From positions 124,001 through 188,000 of the forward strand of contig NZ_QYYD01000006.1 of assembly GCF_003591005.1 (NCBI RefSeq): 64,000 bases of DNA. Reading direction: 5' to 3'. The notes beneath the pieces were generated by a model. It did not search any database. It worked only from the letters and a program-made list of their open reading frames with translations, and was not told where the DNA came from. Positions 47,375-56,914 of this stretch are shown here, in pieces (position 1 is the first letter of the stretch; every line of letters begins with the position of its first letter). This DNA comes from Rhodopseudomonas palustris. GTDB taxonomy: Bacteria; Pseudomonadota; Alphaproteobacteria; Rhizobiales; Xanthobacteraceae. The position numbers and the translations under genes are program-made.

Positions 47375-48490
47375 ATGAAGCCGTTCTGGTCTCGATATCC
47401 CGCTCAGTGGCGCCCGCGCCGGCCGCAATGGGGGCTGGCGCTGCGCGTCACGCTGGCGTCGTTGCTGGCGCTTGCGGTCGCTCAGGCGCTGCATTTGCAC
47501 TTGCCGCTGTGGGCGGTGCTGACCGCTATCATTGTCACCCAGCTCAGCGTCGGCCGCTCGGTGCAGATCGCGTTCGACTACCTGGTCGGTACCATCGGCG
47601 GCGCGATCTACGGCGGTGCCATCACCATCCTGCTGCCGCACCACAACGAGCTGGAGCTGCTCGGCGTGCTGGCGCTGGTGGTGGCGCCGCTGGCGCTGCT
47701 TACCGCCATCAAGCCCTATTTCAACGTCGCCACCGTCACCGCCATCATCGTGCTGCTGGTGCCAACCATGACCAAGGTGGCGCCGCTGGATTCGGCGATC
47801 GACCGGGTGCTGGAAGTCGCGGTCGGCGCGCTGACGGGGCTGTTGGTGTCGTTCCTGGTGCTGCCGTCCCGAGCCCAGGGGCTGGCGCTCGGCTCTGCGG
47901 CGCGTGCGCTCGACCTGATGGCGGTCGCGCTCGGTGAACTGCTCAACGGGCTGACCAAGGGGCTCGATACCAACGCGCTGCACCGGTTGCAGGACGGTAT
48001 CGGCGAATCGCTGGTCAAGCTCACCGCGATCGGCGGCGAGGCCGAGCACGAGCGCGCCACCGGCCTGTCGACCGGCCCGGATCTCGCGCCGCTCAACCGC
48101 ACGCTGCTGCGGCTGCGGCACGATCTGGTGATGGTCGGCCGCGCCGTCACGGCGCCGCTGCCGCCGCCGCTGAAAGACCGTCTCGGTCCGTCACTGGAGT
48201 CATTCCGCTCCGCGGCGACGCTGCATCTCGCCGCCAGCGCGGCGGCGCTGCGCGACCGCTCGCCGCCGCCACCGCTGCGCGCCGTTACCGCGGCGCTCGA
48301 CGCTTATGCGGCGGAGGTCCAGGCCGTGCGGCAGGACGGGCTGACGCGGGGACTTCCGAGCGATCAGCTGGAGCGGTTCTTCGCGCTCGGCTTCGCCATG
48401 GAGCAGCTGCGGCAGAATTTCGTCGATCTGGAAATGCGCGTCGGCGAGTGGGCGAAGTCCCGGCCTGCGGGGTCCGCGAGCGCCGCCTGA
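47375..48490 (+). CDS. FUSC family membrane protein (aromatic acid exporter-like)
   Basis: 371 residues from the ATG at 47375 (an ATG at 47333 would add 14). Six hydrophobic segments occupy residues 15-175, including LALRVTLASLLALAVAQALH, PLWAVLTAIIVTQLSVGRS and DYLVGTIGGAIYGGAITILL. The remaining 190 residues form a helical soluble part. Half the size of YccS/FusC proteins, like the single-unit FUSC_2 type. Predicted efflux; substrate unknown. Confidence 0.83.
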   Translation: MKPFWSRYPAQWRPRRPQWGLALRVTLASLLALAVAQALHLHLPLWAVLTAIIVTQLSVGRSVQIAFDYLVGTIGGAIYGGAITILLPHHNELELLGVLALVVAPLALLTAIKPYFNVATVTAIIVLLVPTMTKVAPLDSAIDRVLEVAVGALTGLLVSFLVLPSRAQGLALGSAARALDLMAVALGELLNGLTKGLDTNALHRLQDGIGESLVKLTAIGGEAEHERATGLSTGPDLAPLNRTLLRLRHDLVMVGRAVTAPLPPPLKDRLGPSLESFRSAATLHLAASAAALRDRSPPPPLRAVTAALDAYAAEVQAVRQDGLTRGLPSDQLERFFALGFAMEQLRQNFVDLEMRVGEWAKSRPAGSASAA

Positions 48491-48493
48491 GTT

Positions 48494-49006
48494 TCAGCGC
48501 GTGCGTAGCGCTTCCAGCGCCAGTTCGCTGAGCCGCTCCGGGTCGTGTTCGCCGCGCGAGGCGTGTTCGAGGATACGGTCGGAGAGGAATTGCAGCACGC
48601 TCGACGGGGTCTGCAGCGGCAGTGTTTCGACGCAGCGCTCCAGCGCCTGCGACATCGCCGCCACCACCTGCGGGCTGAACGCGTGCGGGGTCGGCGCTGC
48701 CTCGCCGGGCGGCGGAGCGACCGGTGGTGCGACAGCGGTCTTGAGTTTGCTGCCGAGGCGGGCCGCTTCTTCCAGCACACACAAATGGATCAGTGCGGAT
48801 TGCGCCAGCGTGTCTTCATCGCTCTCGCCGGCGCGCGCCAGCGCCACGATCCGGGCCGCCAGCCGCTTGCGGTTGTCGTCGGTGTCGGCGCGCGAGCCTT
48901 CGATCTCGATGAAGCGCTCCCAGGCGCTGTCGAACGCCCGCGCCAGTGCTGCGGTGCGCTCGTCGGGTGGCGATACGCCAGCACTATTGTCGGTGTCAGA
49001 ATCCAC
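48494..49006 (-). CDS. conserved hypothetical protein
   Basis: 170 residues from a GTG. Two charged helical halves (AFDSAWERFIEIEGSRADTD ... ALIHLCVLEEAARLGSKLK and AAMSQALERCVETLPLQTPS ... LSELALEALRTR) are linked by a Pro-rich stretch. No signal peptide or membrane helix. It converges with the FUSC gene, leaving three bases between stops. No family recognised; coding is supported by consistent codon bias and position. Confidence 0.62.
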   Translation of the reverse strand: MDSDTDNSAGVSPPDERTAALARAFDSAWERFIEIEGSRADTDDNRKRLAARIVALARAGESDEDTLAQSALIHLCVLEEAARLGSKLKTAVAPPVAPPPGEAAPTPHAFSPQVVAAMSQALERCVETLPLQTPSSVLQFLSDRILEHASRGEHDPERLSELALEALRTR

Positions 49007-49048
49007 GCTGCGCCAACCGTTGCCGTTCCCTGAAGTTCCGCCTCGGGA

Positions 49049-49522
49049 TCAATCCGCGAGCTGTCGCAGCATGGCACGCACCACCAGCCGGTGAAACGGC
49101 ATAATCGTCGCCAGATAGATCCGGCCGAGCCGATTGTTGGTCCTCACCAGCGTCGAGGCGACAACGCGGCGGCCGGATGCATCGCCGTCAATCTCGATCA
49201 CCAGACGGAAATCGAGATGGCTGTCGTCGAAACCGGCGACGAGGCGCTGCGGCGTCTCGCTTTTCACAGGAAAGATGCCGATCGTGTCACTTCCACCCGG
49301 CGGGTTCGGCTGCGGTCTCTTCAATCCGAACGGCGCCACGATGAGATTGCGCAGCCGCATCAGGATGCCGATCCACTGCGGACCGCGTTCGATCATCCGT
49401 GTCGCAGCCGTCCGGGCATCGAGGGCTCGCCCGCCGATGCCGATGCTGAAGGCGTCGACGAACCCGGCGCCGGGCAGCACCGCGTCGCGGTCGACGGTCG
49501 GACGGATTTCCTGAACGGTCAT
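49049..49522 (-). CDS. DUF2867 domain protein
   Basis: 157 residues. Features of DUF2867: DAFSIGIGGRALDARTAATR, PQWIGILMRLRNLIVAPFGL, IGIFPVKSETPQRLVAGFDD and the C-terminal YLATIMPFHRLVVRAMLRQL. AGGGAAGG precedes the ATG at 49522; a longer upstream frame overlaps the next gene. It follows a DUF2269-type membrane gene by 17 bases, so the two form an operon. Biochemical role unknown. Confidence 0.78.
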   Translation of the reverse strand: MTVQEIRPTVDRDAVLPGAGFVDAFSIGIGGRALDARTAATRMIERGPQWIGILMRLRNLIVAPFGLKRPQPNPPGGSDTIGIFPVKSETPQRLVAGFDDSHLDFRLVIEIDGDASGRRVVASTLVRTNNRLGRIYLATIMPFHRLVVRAMLRQLAD

Positions 49523-49539
49523 CGCACCTTCCCTGGCGT

Positions 49540-50016
49540 TCAGAACTTGATCACCATGACGAAGATCGCCGCGACCAGCGGCACGGTGGCGACGATGCCC
49601 CACACCAGCCAGCGCCGGGCGTCCCGCCAATAGCTGTCGGGGATCGGGCTGCCATCAGCGAAGCCGCGCGCGGCCCGGGCCTGGCGGATCTGCAGCGGAA
49701 TCAGCACGCCGAGCCACATCATCCCGGAGACCGCGAACAGAATCTGTCCGGCGACCAGCCAGAACGAGCCGAACAGCGGCACGTCGCGCACCAGCGCGGC
49801 GCCATAACCGCCGACCATCACCAGCACGATGCCGATCACCGTGAAGATGAAATCCGACACGGTGACGCCGCGCTGGGCGTGCGCGACGATCTTGGGATCG
49901 CGCGTCATGTCGGAAAACGCTTTCCAGAACGCCGTGATGGTGACGTTGCCGACCAGCACGACCACGCCGACGACGTGGAGAAACTTGAAGACGTCGTACA
50001 TATGGTCCGACAACAT
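49540..50016 (-). CDS. DUF2269 family integral membrane protein
   Basis: 158 residues with four hydrophobic helices: FKFLHVVGVVVLVGNVTITA, SDFIFTVIGIVLVMVGGYGA, FWLVAGQILFAVSGMMWLGV and LVWGIVATVPLVAAIFVMVI. The conserved HVVG...GN in helix 1 is a DUF2269 trait that may bind a cofactor. GGAG lies 3 nt before the ATG at 50016. First gene of a pair with DUF2867. Function unknown. Confidence 0.82.
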   Translation of the reverse strand: MLSDHMYDVFKFLHVVGVVVLVGNVTITAFWKAFSDMTRDPKIVAHAQRGVTVSDFIFTVIGIVLVMVGGYGAALVRDVPLFGSFWLVAGQILFAVSGMMWLGVLIPLQIRQARAARGFADGSPIPDSYWRDARRWLVWGIVATVPLVAAIFVMVIKF

Positions 50017-50260
50017 TTACTCCGGTCCGGGCCTGCCGGTCAGCGCCGCGCCGCCATCAGACGAGCGCGGCGCCATGATCTGCTCGGGGTTTTCGGAGCG
50101 GTTGTCAAATCGACCTTCGTTGCGCGGCGACGGCCCGGTGCTGGCGCGGGCAGACGTCGAGGCTTGCGCGGTGGTGACGGTTGAGCCTTCGGGGCGGAGT
50201 TGTTAGCGTCGCCGGACGCGACATCGTGTCGTTCCGAGTTGCTTCGATCGCGGCGAACTG

Positions 50261-51631
50261 ATGAGTGCGCGTTTGACCACAGCCGTTTCCGAGCCTCGTT
50301 CATCCGCGACACCTGAGCATGGCGTCTCGCTCGCCGAGGCGACGACGGTGTGGCTGCGGATCGCGCTCTTATCGTTCGGCGGTCCCGCCGGGCAGATCGC
50401 CGTGATGCACCGCATCGTGGTCGATGAGAAGCGCTGGGTGTCGGAGGAGCGGTTTCTGCATGCGCTGAACTATTGCATGCTGCTGCCCGGGCCGGAAGCC
50501 CAGCAACTCGCCACCTATCTGGGCTGGCTGATGCACGGCACACGCGGCGGACTGATCGCCGGCGGCCTGTTCATTTTGCCCGGCGCGATTGCCATCATGG
50601 CGCTCAGCGTCATCTACATCTCGTTCGGCCAGCTCGGCTTTGTGGCCGCATTGTTCTTCGGCCTGAAAGCGGCGGTACTGGCGATCGTGCTGCAGGCGGT
50701 GGCGCGGGTCGGCGGCCGGGCGTTGAAGACGCCACTGATGCGGGCGCTCGCGGTACTGGCGCTGCTGGCGATCATGATTTTCGACGTGCCGTTTCCACTC
50801 ATCGTGCTCGGCGCCGGACTGATCGGCTGGCTCGGCAGCCGCATCGGCTGGATGCCGGCGCGGGTGGTCACCGACGGCAGCAATGACGACGAACGGGTGG
50901 CGGCAGCAAGTTCGTCCGCGCAGCCGCTGCGCGTGGCGGCGGTGTGGCTGGTGCTGTGGCTGGCACCGGTGGCGGCGCTGCTGATCGCGTTCGGGCCGGA
51001 CAACGTCTTCAGCCAGCTCGCGGTGTTCTTTTCCAAGATGGCGCTGGTGACGTTCGGCGGCGCCTACGCGGTGCTGGCCTATGTGGCCCAGCTCGCGGTC
51101 GATCACTACGGCTGGCTGCGCCCCGGCGAAATGCTCGACGGCCTCGGCATGGCGGAGACGACGCCTGGGCCGCTGATCATGGTGCTGCAATTCGTCGGCT
51201 ATGTCGCGGCCTATCGGGCGCCCGGGGCGTTGCCGCCGGTGGCAGCCGGCGTGCTCGGCGGCCTGCTCACCACCTGGGTGACGTTCGCGCCGTGCTTCCT
51301 GTGGATCTTCCTTGGCGCACCCTACATCGAGCGGCTGCGTGGCAACGCGGCACTGTCGGCAGCGCTTGCGGCCATTACGGCGGCGGTCGTCGGGGTGATG
51401 CTCAACCTCGCGCTGTGGTTCGCGCTTCACACCATCTTCCACGAGGTACGGAAGCTGCCGGTTGCCGGACTGTGGCTCGACGTCCCGGTGCTGACCAGCT
51501 TCGATCCGTGGGCGGCGGCGCTGGCCGCGGCCGCGATGGTGGCGGTGTTTTATTTGAGGGCCGGCACCGCTGCCGTGCTGTTGTTGTGCGCCGGTACCGG
51601 GCTTGGCCTGCATCTCGTCGGATTGATCTGA
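50261..51631 (+). CDS. chrA: chromate transporter ChrA (long form)
   Basis: 456 residues with two homologous halves. The first has LLSFGGPAGQIAVMHRIVVD, RWVSEERFLHALNYCMLLPGPEAQQLATYLG and GGLIAGGLFILPG; the second has ALVTFGGAYAVLAYVAQLAV and LDGLGMAETTPGPLIMVLQF. These are the CHR signatures of the two-domain type that exports chromate. The hydrophobic profile fits about ten helices. A lone gene with no chrB regulator, so the true anion may differ. Confidence 0.93.
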   Translation: MSARLTTAVSEPRSSATPEHGVSLAEATTVWLRIALLSFGGPAGQIAVMHRIVVDEKRWVSEERFLHALNYCMLLPGPEAQQLATYLGWLMHGTRGGLIAGGLFILPGAIAIMALSVIYISFGQLGFVAALFFGLKAAVLAIVLQAVARVGGRALKTPLMRALAVLALLAIMIFDVPFPLIVLGAGLIGWLGSRIGWMPARVVTDGSNDDERVAAASSSAQPLRVAAVWLVLWLAPVAALLIAFGPDNVFSQLAVFFSKMALVTFGGAYAVLAYVAQLAVDHYGWLRPGEMLDGLGMAETTPGPLIMVLQFVGYVAAYRAPGALPPVAAGVLGGLLTTWVTFAPCFLWIFLGAPYIERLRGNAALSAALAAITAAVVGVMLNLALWFALHTIFHEVRKLPVAGLWLDVPVLTSFDPWAAALAAAAMVAVFYLRAGTAAVLLLCAGTGLGLHLVGLI

Positions 51632-51774
51632 GCAGGGTTGCGGGAACTATCCCGCCGGCGAGTTCTTCATGCTGCACTGCGTCACCCGGGCACAATCAGC
51701 GTCGGGTCCATTCCATATTGCAGTGCAGCAACTATATGAGCTTGCGCCTGCGGGCTGACCGATCAGGAGCTGCC

Positions 51775-52941
51775 GTGTCGCTTAAACATACCATCGACTT
51801 CCTCGCCAATCTGCCGAAAGCAAACGTTCTCAGTGGCTTGGAGGGTCACAGCGGAGCCGCCGCGGCCGCCAGCCCGCTGCTCGAAACCGCGGAGTTCGGC
51901 GCCAATCCCGGCAACCTCCGGATGCTGTCGTTCGTCCCCGAGGGACTGTCGCAACGCATCCCTCTGGTCGTCGTGCTGCATGGCTGCACCCAGACGGCGG
52001 CGGGCTACGACATCGGTGCCGGCTGGTCGACGCTGGCGCGACGTTACGGTTTTGCCCTGCTGGTGCCGGAGCAGAAGCGCGCCAACAATCCGAATGCCTG
52101 TTTCAACTGGTTCGTCCCGGAGGACATTCACCGCGATCACGGCGAAGCCGGTTCGATCCGGCAGATGGTCGAGCATCTGGCGCAGCATCACAGCATCGAC
52201 CGTGCCCGGATTTACGTCACCGGCCTGTCAGCCGGTGGTGCGATGGCGGCGGTGATGCTGGCGACCTATCCGGACGTGTTCGCCGGCGGTGCCGTGATCG
52301 CCGGCCTGCCTTACGGCGTCGCCACCAATGTACGGCAGGCGCTGAAGGAAATGCGGCAGCCGTCGCAGCATTCGGCGCGTCAGCTCGGTGACCTGGTCCG
52401 CAAGGCGTCATCGCATCGCGGGCCGTGGCCGAAGCTGTCGGTATGGCACGGCAGTGCCGACCGGACCGTCAACGACAAGAATGCCGACGCCCTGGTGCGG
52501 CAGTGGCTCGATCTGCACGGTCTGCCCGAAGCACCAACGAAGCAGCGCAAGGTCGACGGCTTTCCGCATCAAGTGTGGGCAAACTCCAGCGGCGAGCCCA
52601 CGGTGGAGTCATACACCATCACCAACATGGCTCACGGCACCCCGCTCGGCCGCGCCAATGATGAAGCATTCGGCGTTCCCGGGCCGTATCTGCTGGACGC
52701 CGGCATCTCGTCGTCGCACCACATCGCCGCCTTCTTCGGCCTCACCGGCCGCGTTCATCACCGCAAAGCGGTGGCGAAGGCCGCGCCGAAACCGGAGCGC
52801 GAGCCTGTCGCAGAGAGCCATTCGGGCGCCGCACGAGCCCGTGCGGCAGGCCGTGCGCAGACGCCACCGCGCGATCGTCGCGGTCTGGACGTCAACGGCG
52901 TCATCACCCGCGCCCTTACGGCGGCTGGCCTGATCAAATAA
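51775..52941 (+). CDS. PHB depolymerase-family esterase (extracellular-catalytic-domain type)
   Basis: 388 residues from the GTG at 51775, which AGGAG precedes by 6 nt. The alpha/beta hydrolase core has LVVVLHGCTQTAAGYDIGAG, NPNACFNWFVPEDIHRDHGE, and the lipase box GLSAGG with S152. The family includes PHA depolymerases and feruloyl esterases. No signal peptide is seen, so it may be intracellular or leave by another route. The C-terminal 80 residues are Ala/Arg-rich. Confidence 0.85.
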   Translation: MSLKHTIDFLANLPKANVLSGLEGHSGAAAAASPLLETAEFGANPGNLRMLSFVPEGLSQRIPLVVVLHGCTQTAAGYDIGAGWSTLARRYGFALLVPEQKRANNPNACFNWFVPEDIHRDHGEAGSIRQMVEHLAQHHSIDRARIYVTGLSAGGAMAAVMLATYPDVFAGGAVIAGLPYGVATNVRQALKEMRQPSQHSARQLGDLVRKASSHRGPWPKLSVWHGSADRTVNDKNADALVRQWLDLHGLPEAPTKQRKVDGFPHQVWANSSGEPTVESYTITNMAHGTPLGRANDEAFGVPGPYLLDAGISSSHHIAAFFGLTGRVHHRKAVAKAAPKPEREPVAESHSGAARARAAGRAQTPPRDRRGLDVNGVITRALTAAGLIK

Positions 52942-53046
52942 GTACGCTTCGGGACCAACTTAGGAGTTCCGCCTTGCCGGCATGGCTTGCAGGCGCGGTG
53001 GACGGTGTTAGGGTGACCGCCAGGGGCGCGACCCTTCTCCTGTCAG

Positions 53047-55527
53047 ATGCTGGACCCGAAGCCTTCCCACATTCCGGACTTCCTGACCCGCGGCGGTGAG
53101 CTCGGCGCGCTGATCCGTGCCTATGATTGGGCGGCTTCGCCGCTGGGGCCGCCGCAGGGCTGGCCGCAGGGACTGCGCACCGCGCTGCGCATCGTGCTGA
53201 ACACGCACCATCCAATGCTGGTGTGGTGGGGCCCCGAGCTCATCCAGTTCTACAACGACGCTTATCGCGAACTGATCGGGCCGGAGCGTCATCCCAGCGC
53301 GCTCGGTCAGCGGGCCCGCGACTGCTGGCCGGAGTTCTGGGACTCGCTGAAGCCGAAAATCGAGCAGACCCTGAGCGGTGGCGAGCCGATCTGGCGCGAG
53401 AACGAACTGGTGCCGGTGCTGCGCCATGGCCGGCTTGAAGACATTTATTGGACCTATGGGTTCAGCCCGATCGATCAGGACGGCAAGGTGGGCGGCGTGC
53501 TGGTGGTCTGCCGCGACGTCACCGGCGACGTGCTGGCATCGCAACAGCTGCGCGACCGTGAGGCCGAGCTGGCGCGGGTGCAGCAGATCGGTCGGATCGG
53601 GGGGCTCGAGGTCGATCTGCGATCCGGCTTCCGCAACCGGCGCTCGCCAGAGTATCTGCTGGTCCACGGCCTGCCGCCGGATGCGACCAACGAGACCCAC
53701 GAGGATTGGGTGCGGCGCGTCCATTCCGAAGATCGCGAAGCCACCGAGCGGCAATTTGTCGAGGCCGTGAGGGGCACGACGCGCGACTACCTGGCGCGCT
53801 ATCGCATCGTCCGGCCGAGCGACGGCGAAATCCGCTGGATTTCGGTACGCTCGGTGATCGAGCGCGACGAGGACGGCAAGGCGCTGCGGCTGGTCGGCGC
53901 CCATATCGACGTCACCGAACAAGTCGAGGCCGAGCAGCGTCTGCAGGCCAGCGAGGAGGCCGCGCGCCGGCTGGCCGATCAGCTGGCGCAGCTCAACACC
54001 ACGCTCGAACAGCGTGTGCAGGAGAAGACCCGCGAGCGCGATCGGATCTGGAACGTTTCACAGGACCTGTTGCTGGTCGCGGGGCAGGACGGTGTGTGGC
54101 GCACGGTCAATCCGGCCTGGACGGCGACGCTGGGCTGGGCGGCCGATGAGCTGCTCGACCGGACTTCTGAATGGCTGGAGCATCCGGCCGACGAGGCAAT
54201 CACGCGGCGGCAATTCGGCCGGCTCGCCACCGGCGGCACGGTGCGGTTCGAAAGCCGCATCCGCCACAAGGACGGCAGCTATCGCTGGCTGTCCTGGACC
54301 GGCGTCGCCGATGCCGAGGCGATCTACGCGGTAGCGCGCGATATCACCGCCGACAAGGCCGCCGCCGAGCGGCTACGCCTCGCCGAAGAGGCGCTGCGGC
54401 AGTCGCAGAAGATGGAGGCGGTCGGCCAGCTCACCGGCGGCATCGCGCACGACTTCAACAATCTGCTGACCGGCATCGTCGGCTCGCTCGATCTGATGCA
54501 GACCCGGCTCGGGCAGGGGCGGCTCGACAATATCGGCCGCTACATCGGCGCAGCGATGACCTCCGCCAACCGGGCCGCTGCACTGACGCATCGGCTGCTC
54601 GCGTTCGCGCGCCGCCAGCCGCTGGTACCCAAGCCGGTCGAGGTCAATCAGCTCGTGGTGTCGCTGGAAGATCTACTGAGGCGAACCATCGGCGAGGCGA
54701 TCGATCTGTCGATCATGGCGGCGCCGGGCGTATGGCTGACGCTTTGCGATCCCAACCAGCTCGAAAGCGCGCTGCTCAACCTCGCCATCAATGCGCGCGA
54801 TGCGATGCCGAACGGCGGACGACTGACGATCTCCACCCGCAACTGCAGCTTCGATGCGGCCGAAATGCCGGCGCTGGAGCCGGGCGACTACGTCTGCCTG
54901 ACCGTGGCGGATAGCGGCACCGGCATGAGCGAGGAGGTCGCCGCCCGGGCGTTCGATCCGTTCTTCACGACAAAGCCGCTGGGGCAGGGCACCGGTCTCG
55001 GGCTGTCGATGATCTACGGCTTCGCGCAGCAATCGCACGGCCATGCCAGCATCACCAGCAAGCTCGGCGAAGGCACGGCTGTGACCCTGTATCTGCCGCG
55101 CGATGGCAGCGAAGCGGAGCTGCGGCCCGATCCGGCGATCCGGCCGGAGCAACCCGCCGCGCGCGGCGAGACCGTGCTGGTGATCGAAGACGAAGCGGTG
55201 GTGCGCGGCGTCATCACCGAGATGCTGCGCGATCACGACTATCACGTTCGTGAAGCCATCGACGGGCCGTCGGGATTGGCGATCCTGCTGGCCGACACGT
55301 CGATCGATCTCCTGCTGTCGGACATCGGCCTGCCGGGTCTCAACGGACGGCAGCTCGCCGACCAGGCGCGGCTCGCTCGGCCGAAGCTGAAGGTGCTGCT
55401 GATGACCGGCTACGCCGAGAGCGCCGCCATGACCGAAGACATCGCCGAAGCCGGCATGGAGCTGATTACCAAGCCGTTCGACCTCGGCGATTTGCTGACA
55501 CGCGTTCGCGCATTGGTGGCCAAGTAG
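53047..55527 (+). CDS. hybrid sensor histidine kinase with three PAS domains and a receiver
   Basis: 826 residues, no membrane helix. Order: PAS (about 40-170, [20 protein letters not shown]), PAS (about 175-300), coiled-coil (about 300-335), PAS (about 335-435, [10 protein letters not shown]-like [14 protein letters not shown]), HisKA with H468 in [11 protein letters not shown], HATPase with [14 protein letters not shown] and [12 protein letters not shown], and a receiver with D759 in [10 protein letters not shown] and TGYAE. Cytoplasmic redox, light or ligand sensing is possible; no cysteine motif of LOV was seen. Output partner not adjacent. Confidence 0.92.
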   Translation: MLDPKPSHIPDFLTRGGELGALIRAYDWAASPLGPPQGWPQGLRTALRIVLNTHHPMLVWWGPELIQFYNDAYRELIGPERHPSALGQRARDCWPEFWDSLKPKIEQTLSGGEPIWRENELVPVLRHGRLEDIYWTYGFSPIDQDGKVGGVLVVCRDVTGDVLASQQLRDREAELARVQQIGRIGGLEVDLRSGFRNRRSPEYLLVHGLPPDATNETHEDWVRRVHSEDREATERQFVEAVRGTTRDYLARYRIVRPSDGEIRWISVRSVIERDEDGKALRLVGAHIDVTEQVEAEQRLQASEEAARRLADQLAQLNTTLEQRVQEKTRERDRIWNVSQDLLLVAGQDGVWRTVNPAWTATLGWAADELLDRTSEWLEHPADEAITRRQFGRLATGGTVRFESRIRHKDGSYRWLSWTGVADAEAIYAVARDITADKAAAERLRLAEEALRQSQKMEAVGQLTGGIAHDFNNLLTGIVGSLDLMQTRLGQGRLDNIGRYIGAAMTSANRAAALTHRLLAFARRQPLVPKPVEVNQLVVSLEDLLRRTIGEAIDLSIMAAPGVWLTLCDPNQLESALLNLAINARDAMPNGGRLTISTRNCSFDAAEMPALEPGDYVCLTVADSGTGMSEEVAARAFDPFFTTKPLGQGTGLGLSMIYGFAQQSHGHASITSKLGEGTAVTLYLPRDGSEAELRPDPAIRPEQPAARGETVLVIEDEAVVRGVITEMLRDHDYHVREAIDGPSGLAILLADTSIDLLLSDIGLPGLNGRQLADQARLARPKLKVLLMTGYAESAAMTEDIAEAGMELITKPFDLGDLLTRVRALVAK

Positions 55528-55659
55528 TTCCAGTCTGAACGCTTGTTCAGCCTCGGCTAACTGCTTTGAATTTTAGCGTACCAACTCGGCGGCGAGGCCG
55601 GAACCGTTTTCGATGCGGCGACTTGTCGGTGCGCATTCCCGAACACGGAGACGAAACTC

Positions 55660-56076
55660 ATGAAACGCTTTATCGGAACCGCCGCGGTGATCCTCGCGCT
55701 TGCCGCCCCTGCCGTTGCCAACGCCCAGGGCGTCCCGGGCGGCGTCGAACGCGGAGCGCGTGAAGGCGAACGCGCAGCCGGCCCGCTCGGCGCGGTTGTA
55801 GGTGGCACCATCGGCGGCGTCGTCGGCGGCGTCAGCGGTATTCTCGGCGTCGACGATCGTCCGCGTTTCCACTCCTACGTCGTCGAGCAGCGCCGTCCGT
55901 CCTATACCTATCGTGACGAACTGCGCGTCGGCGCCGTTCTGCCGGCCGAAGGCGTGACCTACTACGAAGTGCCGGATCGCTTCACTGCCGCTCGCGAGTA
56001 TCGCTACACCGTGGTGAACGGCCGCACCGTTCTGGTCGAACCGCGCACCCACCGCGTGGTCGAGATCATCGACTAA
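55660..56076 (+). CDS. DUF1236 domain exported protein
   Basis: 138 residues. Signal peptide about 1-22 (AAVILALAAPAVANA), a Gly/Ala-rich segment (GVPGGVERGAREGERAAGPL), then DUF1236 with LRVGAVLPAEGVTYYEVPDR and RTHRVVEIID at the C-terminus. These small periplasmic proteins are abundant in Bradyrhizobium and Rhodopseudomonas; function unknown. A hairpin terminator follows. Confidence 0.88.
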   Translation: MKRFIGTAAVILALAAPAVANAQGVPGGVERGAREGERAAGPLGAVVGGTIGGVVGGVSGILGVDDRPRFHSYVVEQRRPSYTYRDELRVGAVLPAEGVTYYEVPDRFTAAREYRYTVVNGRTVLVEPRTHRVVEIID

Positions 56077-56100
56077 TCACTGGCATTGCAATGACGTGAT

Positions 56101-56133
56101 AGGCGGGTCGCCGAGCGGCCCGCCTGTTCGTTT
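56101..56133. terminator. terminator between DUF1236 and the convergent MBL gene
   Basis: AGGCGGG (56101-56107) and CCCGCCT (56119-56125) pair, with CGC/GCG inside, followed by GTTCGTTTG on the plus strand. It lies 24 nt after the DUF1236 stop and 12 nt from the MBL stop, so it may serve either gene. Confidence 0.55.
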
Positions 56134-56145
56134 GTCACGCGCCGT

Positions 56146-56802
56146 TCAGGTCAGAAACGGGTTGGTCTGGCGTTCCTGGCCGATGCTCGATCCAGGGCCA
56201 TGGCCGCAGATGAAGCCGACGTCGTCGCCGAGCGGCAGTAGCTTGTCGGTGATCGAGGCGATCAGGGTGGCGTGGTCGCCACCCGGCAGGTCGGTGCGGC
56301 CGACCGAGCCGGCAAACAGCACGTCGCCGACCAGCGCGAAACGCATCGCCTCGTTGAAAAATACCACGCTGCCCGGCGAATGGCCGGGGCAATGCAGCAC
56401 CTGGAATTTCAGCTCGCCGATTTCGACGCTGTCGCCCTGATCGAGCCAACGATCCGTGGTGACGTCGCGCACGCCGTCGATGCCGAAGCTGCGGCCGCTG
56501 TTCACCACATTCTCGAGCAGGAACTGGTCGTCGCGATGCGGGCCGATGATCTGCACCTTGAGCGCCTCGCGCAGTTCGGCGGCCCCGCCGACATGGTCGA
56601 TATGGCCGTGCGTGAGCCAGATCGCCTCGACGCTGACGCCGACCTTTTCGATCGCAGCGAGAATCTCCGGCACATCGCCGCCGGGATCGATTACCACCGC
56701 CTTGCGGGTGGCCTCGCACCACAGCAGCGTGCAGTTCTGCTGAAACGGCGTGACGGGAATGATCGTGGCGCCGGCTTTGGCTTTGGTCTGGGTTTCGGTC
56801 AT
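56146..56802 (-). CDS. MBL-fold metallo-hydrolase (glyoxalase II-like)
   Basis: 218 residues. Zinc motif THGHIDHVGG, a distal His in HCPGHSPGSVVFF, Asp in ALVGDVLFAGSVGRTDLPGG, and a final His in ICGHGPGSSIG: the glyoxalase II-type set. YcbL-like proteins of this size hydrolyse hydroxyacyl-glutathione or related thioesters. The ATG at 56802 is chosen; the upstream frame has no family similarity. 113 bases downstream of asd on the same strand. Confidence 0.9.
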   Translation of the reverse strand: MTETQTKAKAGATIIPVTPFQQNCTLLWCEATRKAVVIDPGGDVPEILAAIEKVGVSVEAIWLTHGHIDHVGGAAELREALKVQIIGPHRDDQFLLENVVNSGRSFGIDGVRDVTTDRWLDQGDSVEIGELKFQVLHCPGHSPGSVVFFNEAMRFALVGDVLFAGSVGRTDLPGGDHATLIASITDKLLPLGDDVGFICGHGPGSSIGQERQTNPFLT

Positions 56803-56914
56803 GCGACCAGAATGCCCTGCGGCGGCAGGCAAGTCAAAACCGCGGTGTCCGTAAGATGTCCTGCATGGCCGGCTCGACGTGGTCGAGCCAGGCCATGCAG
56901 CCAACGATCGCGAA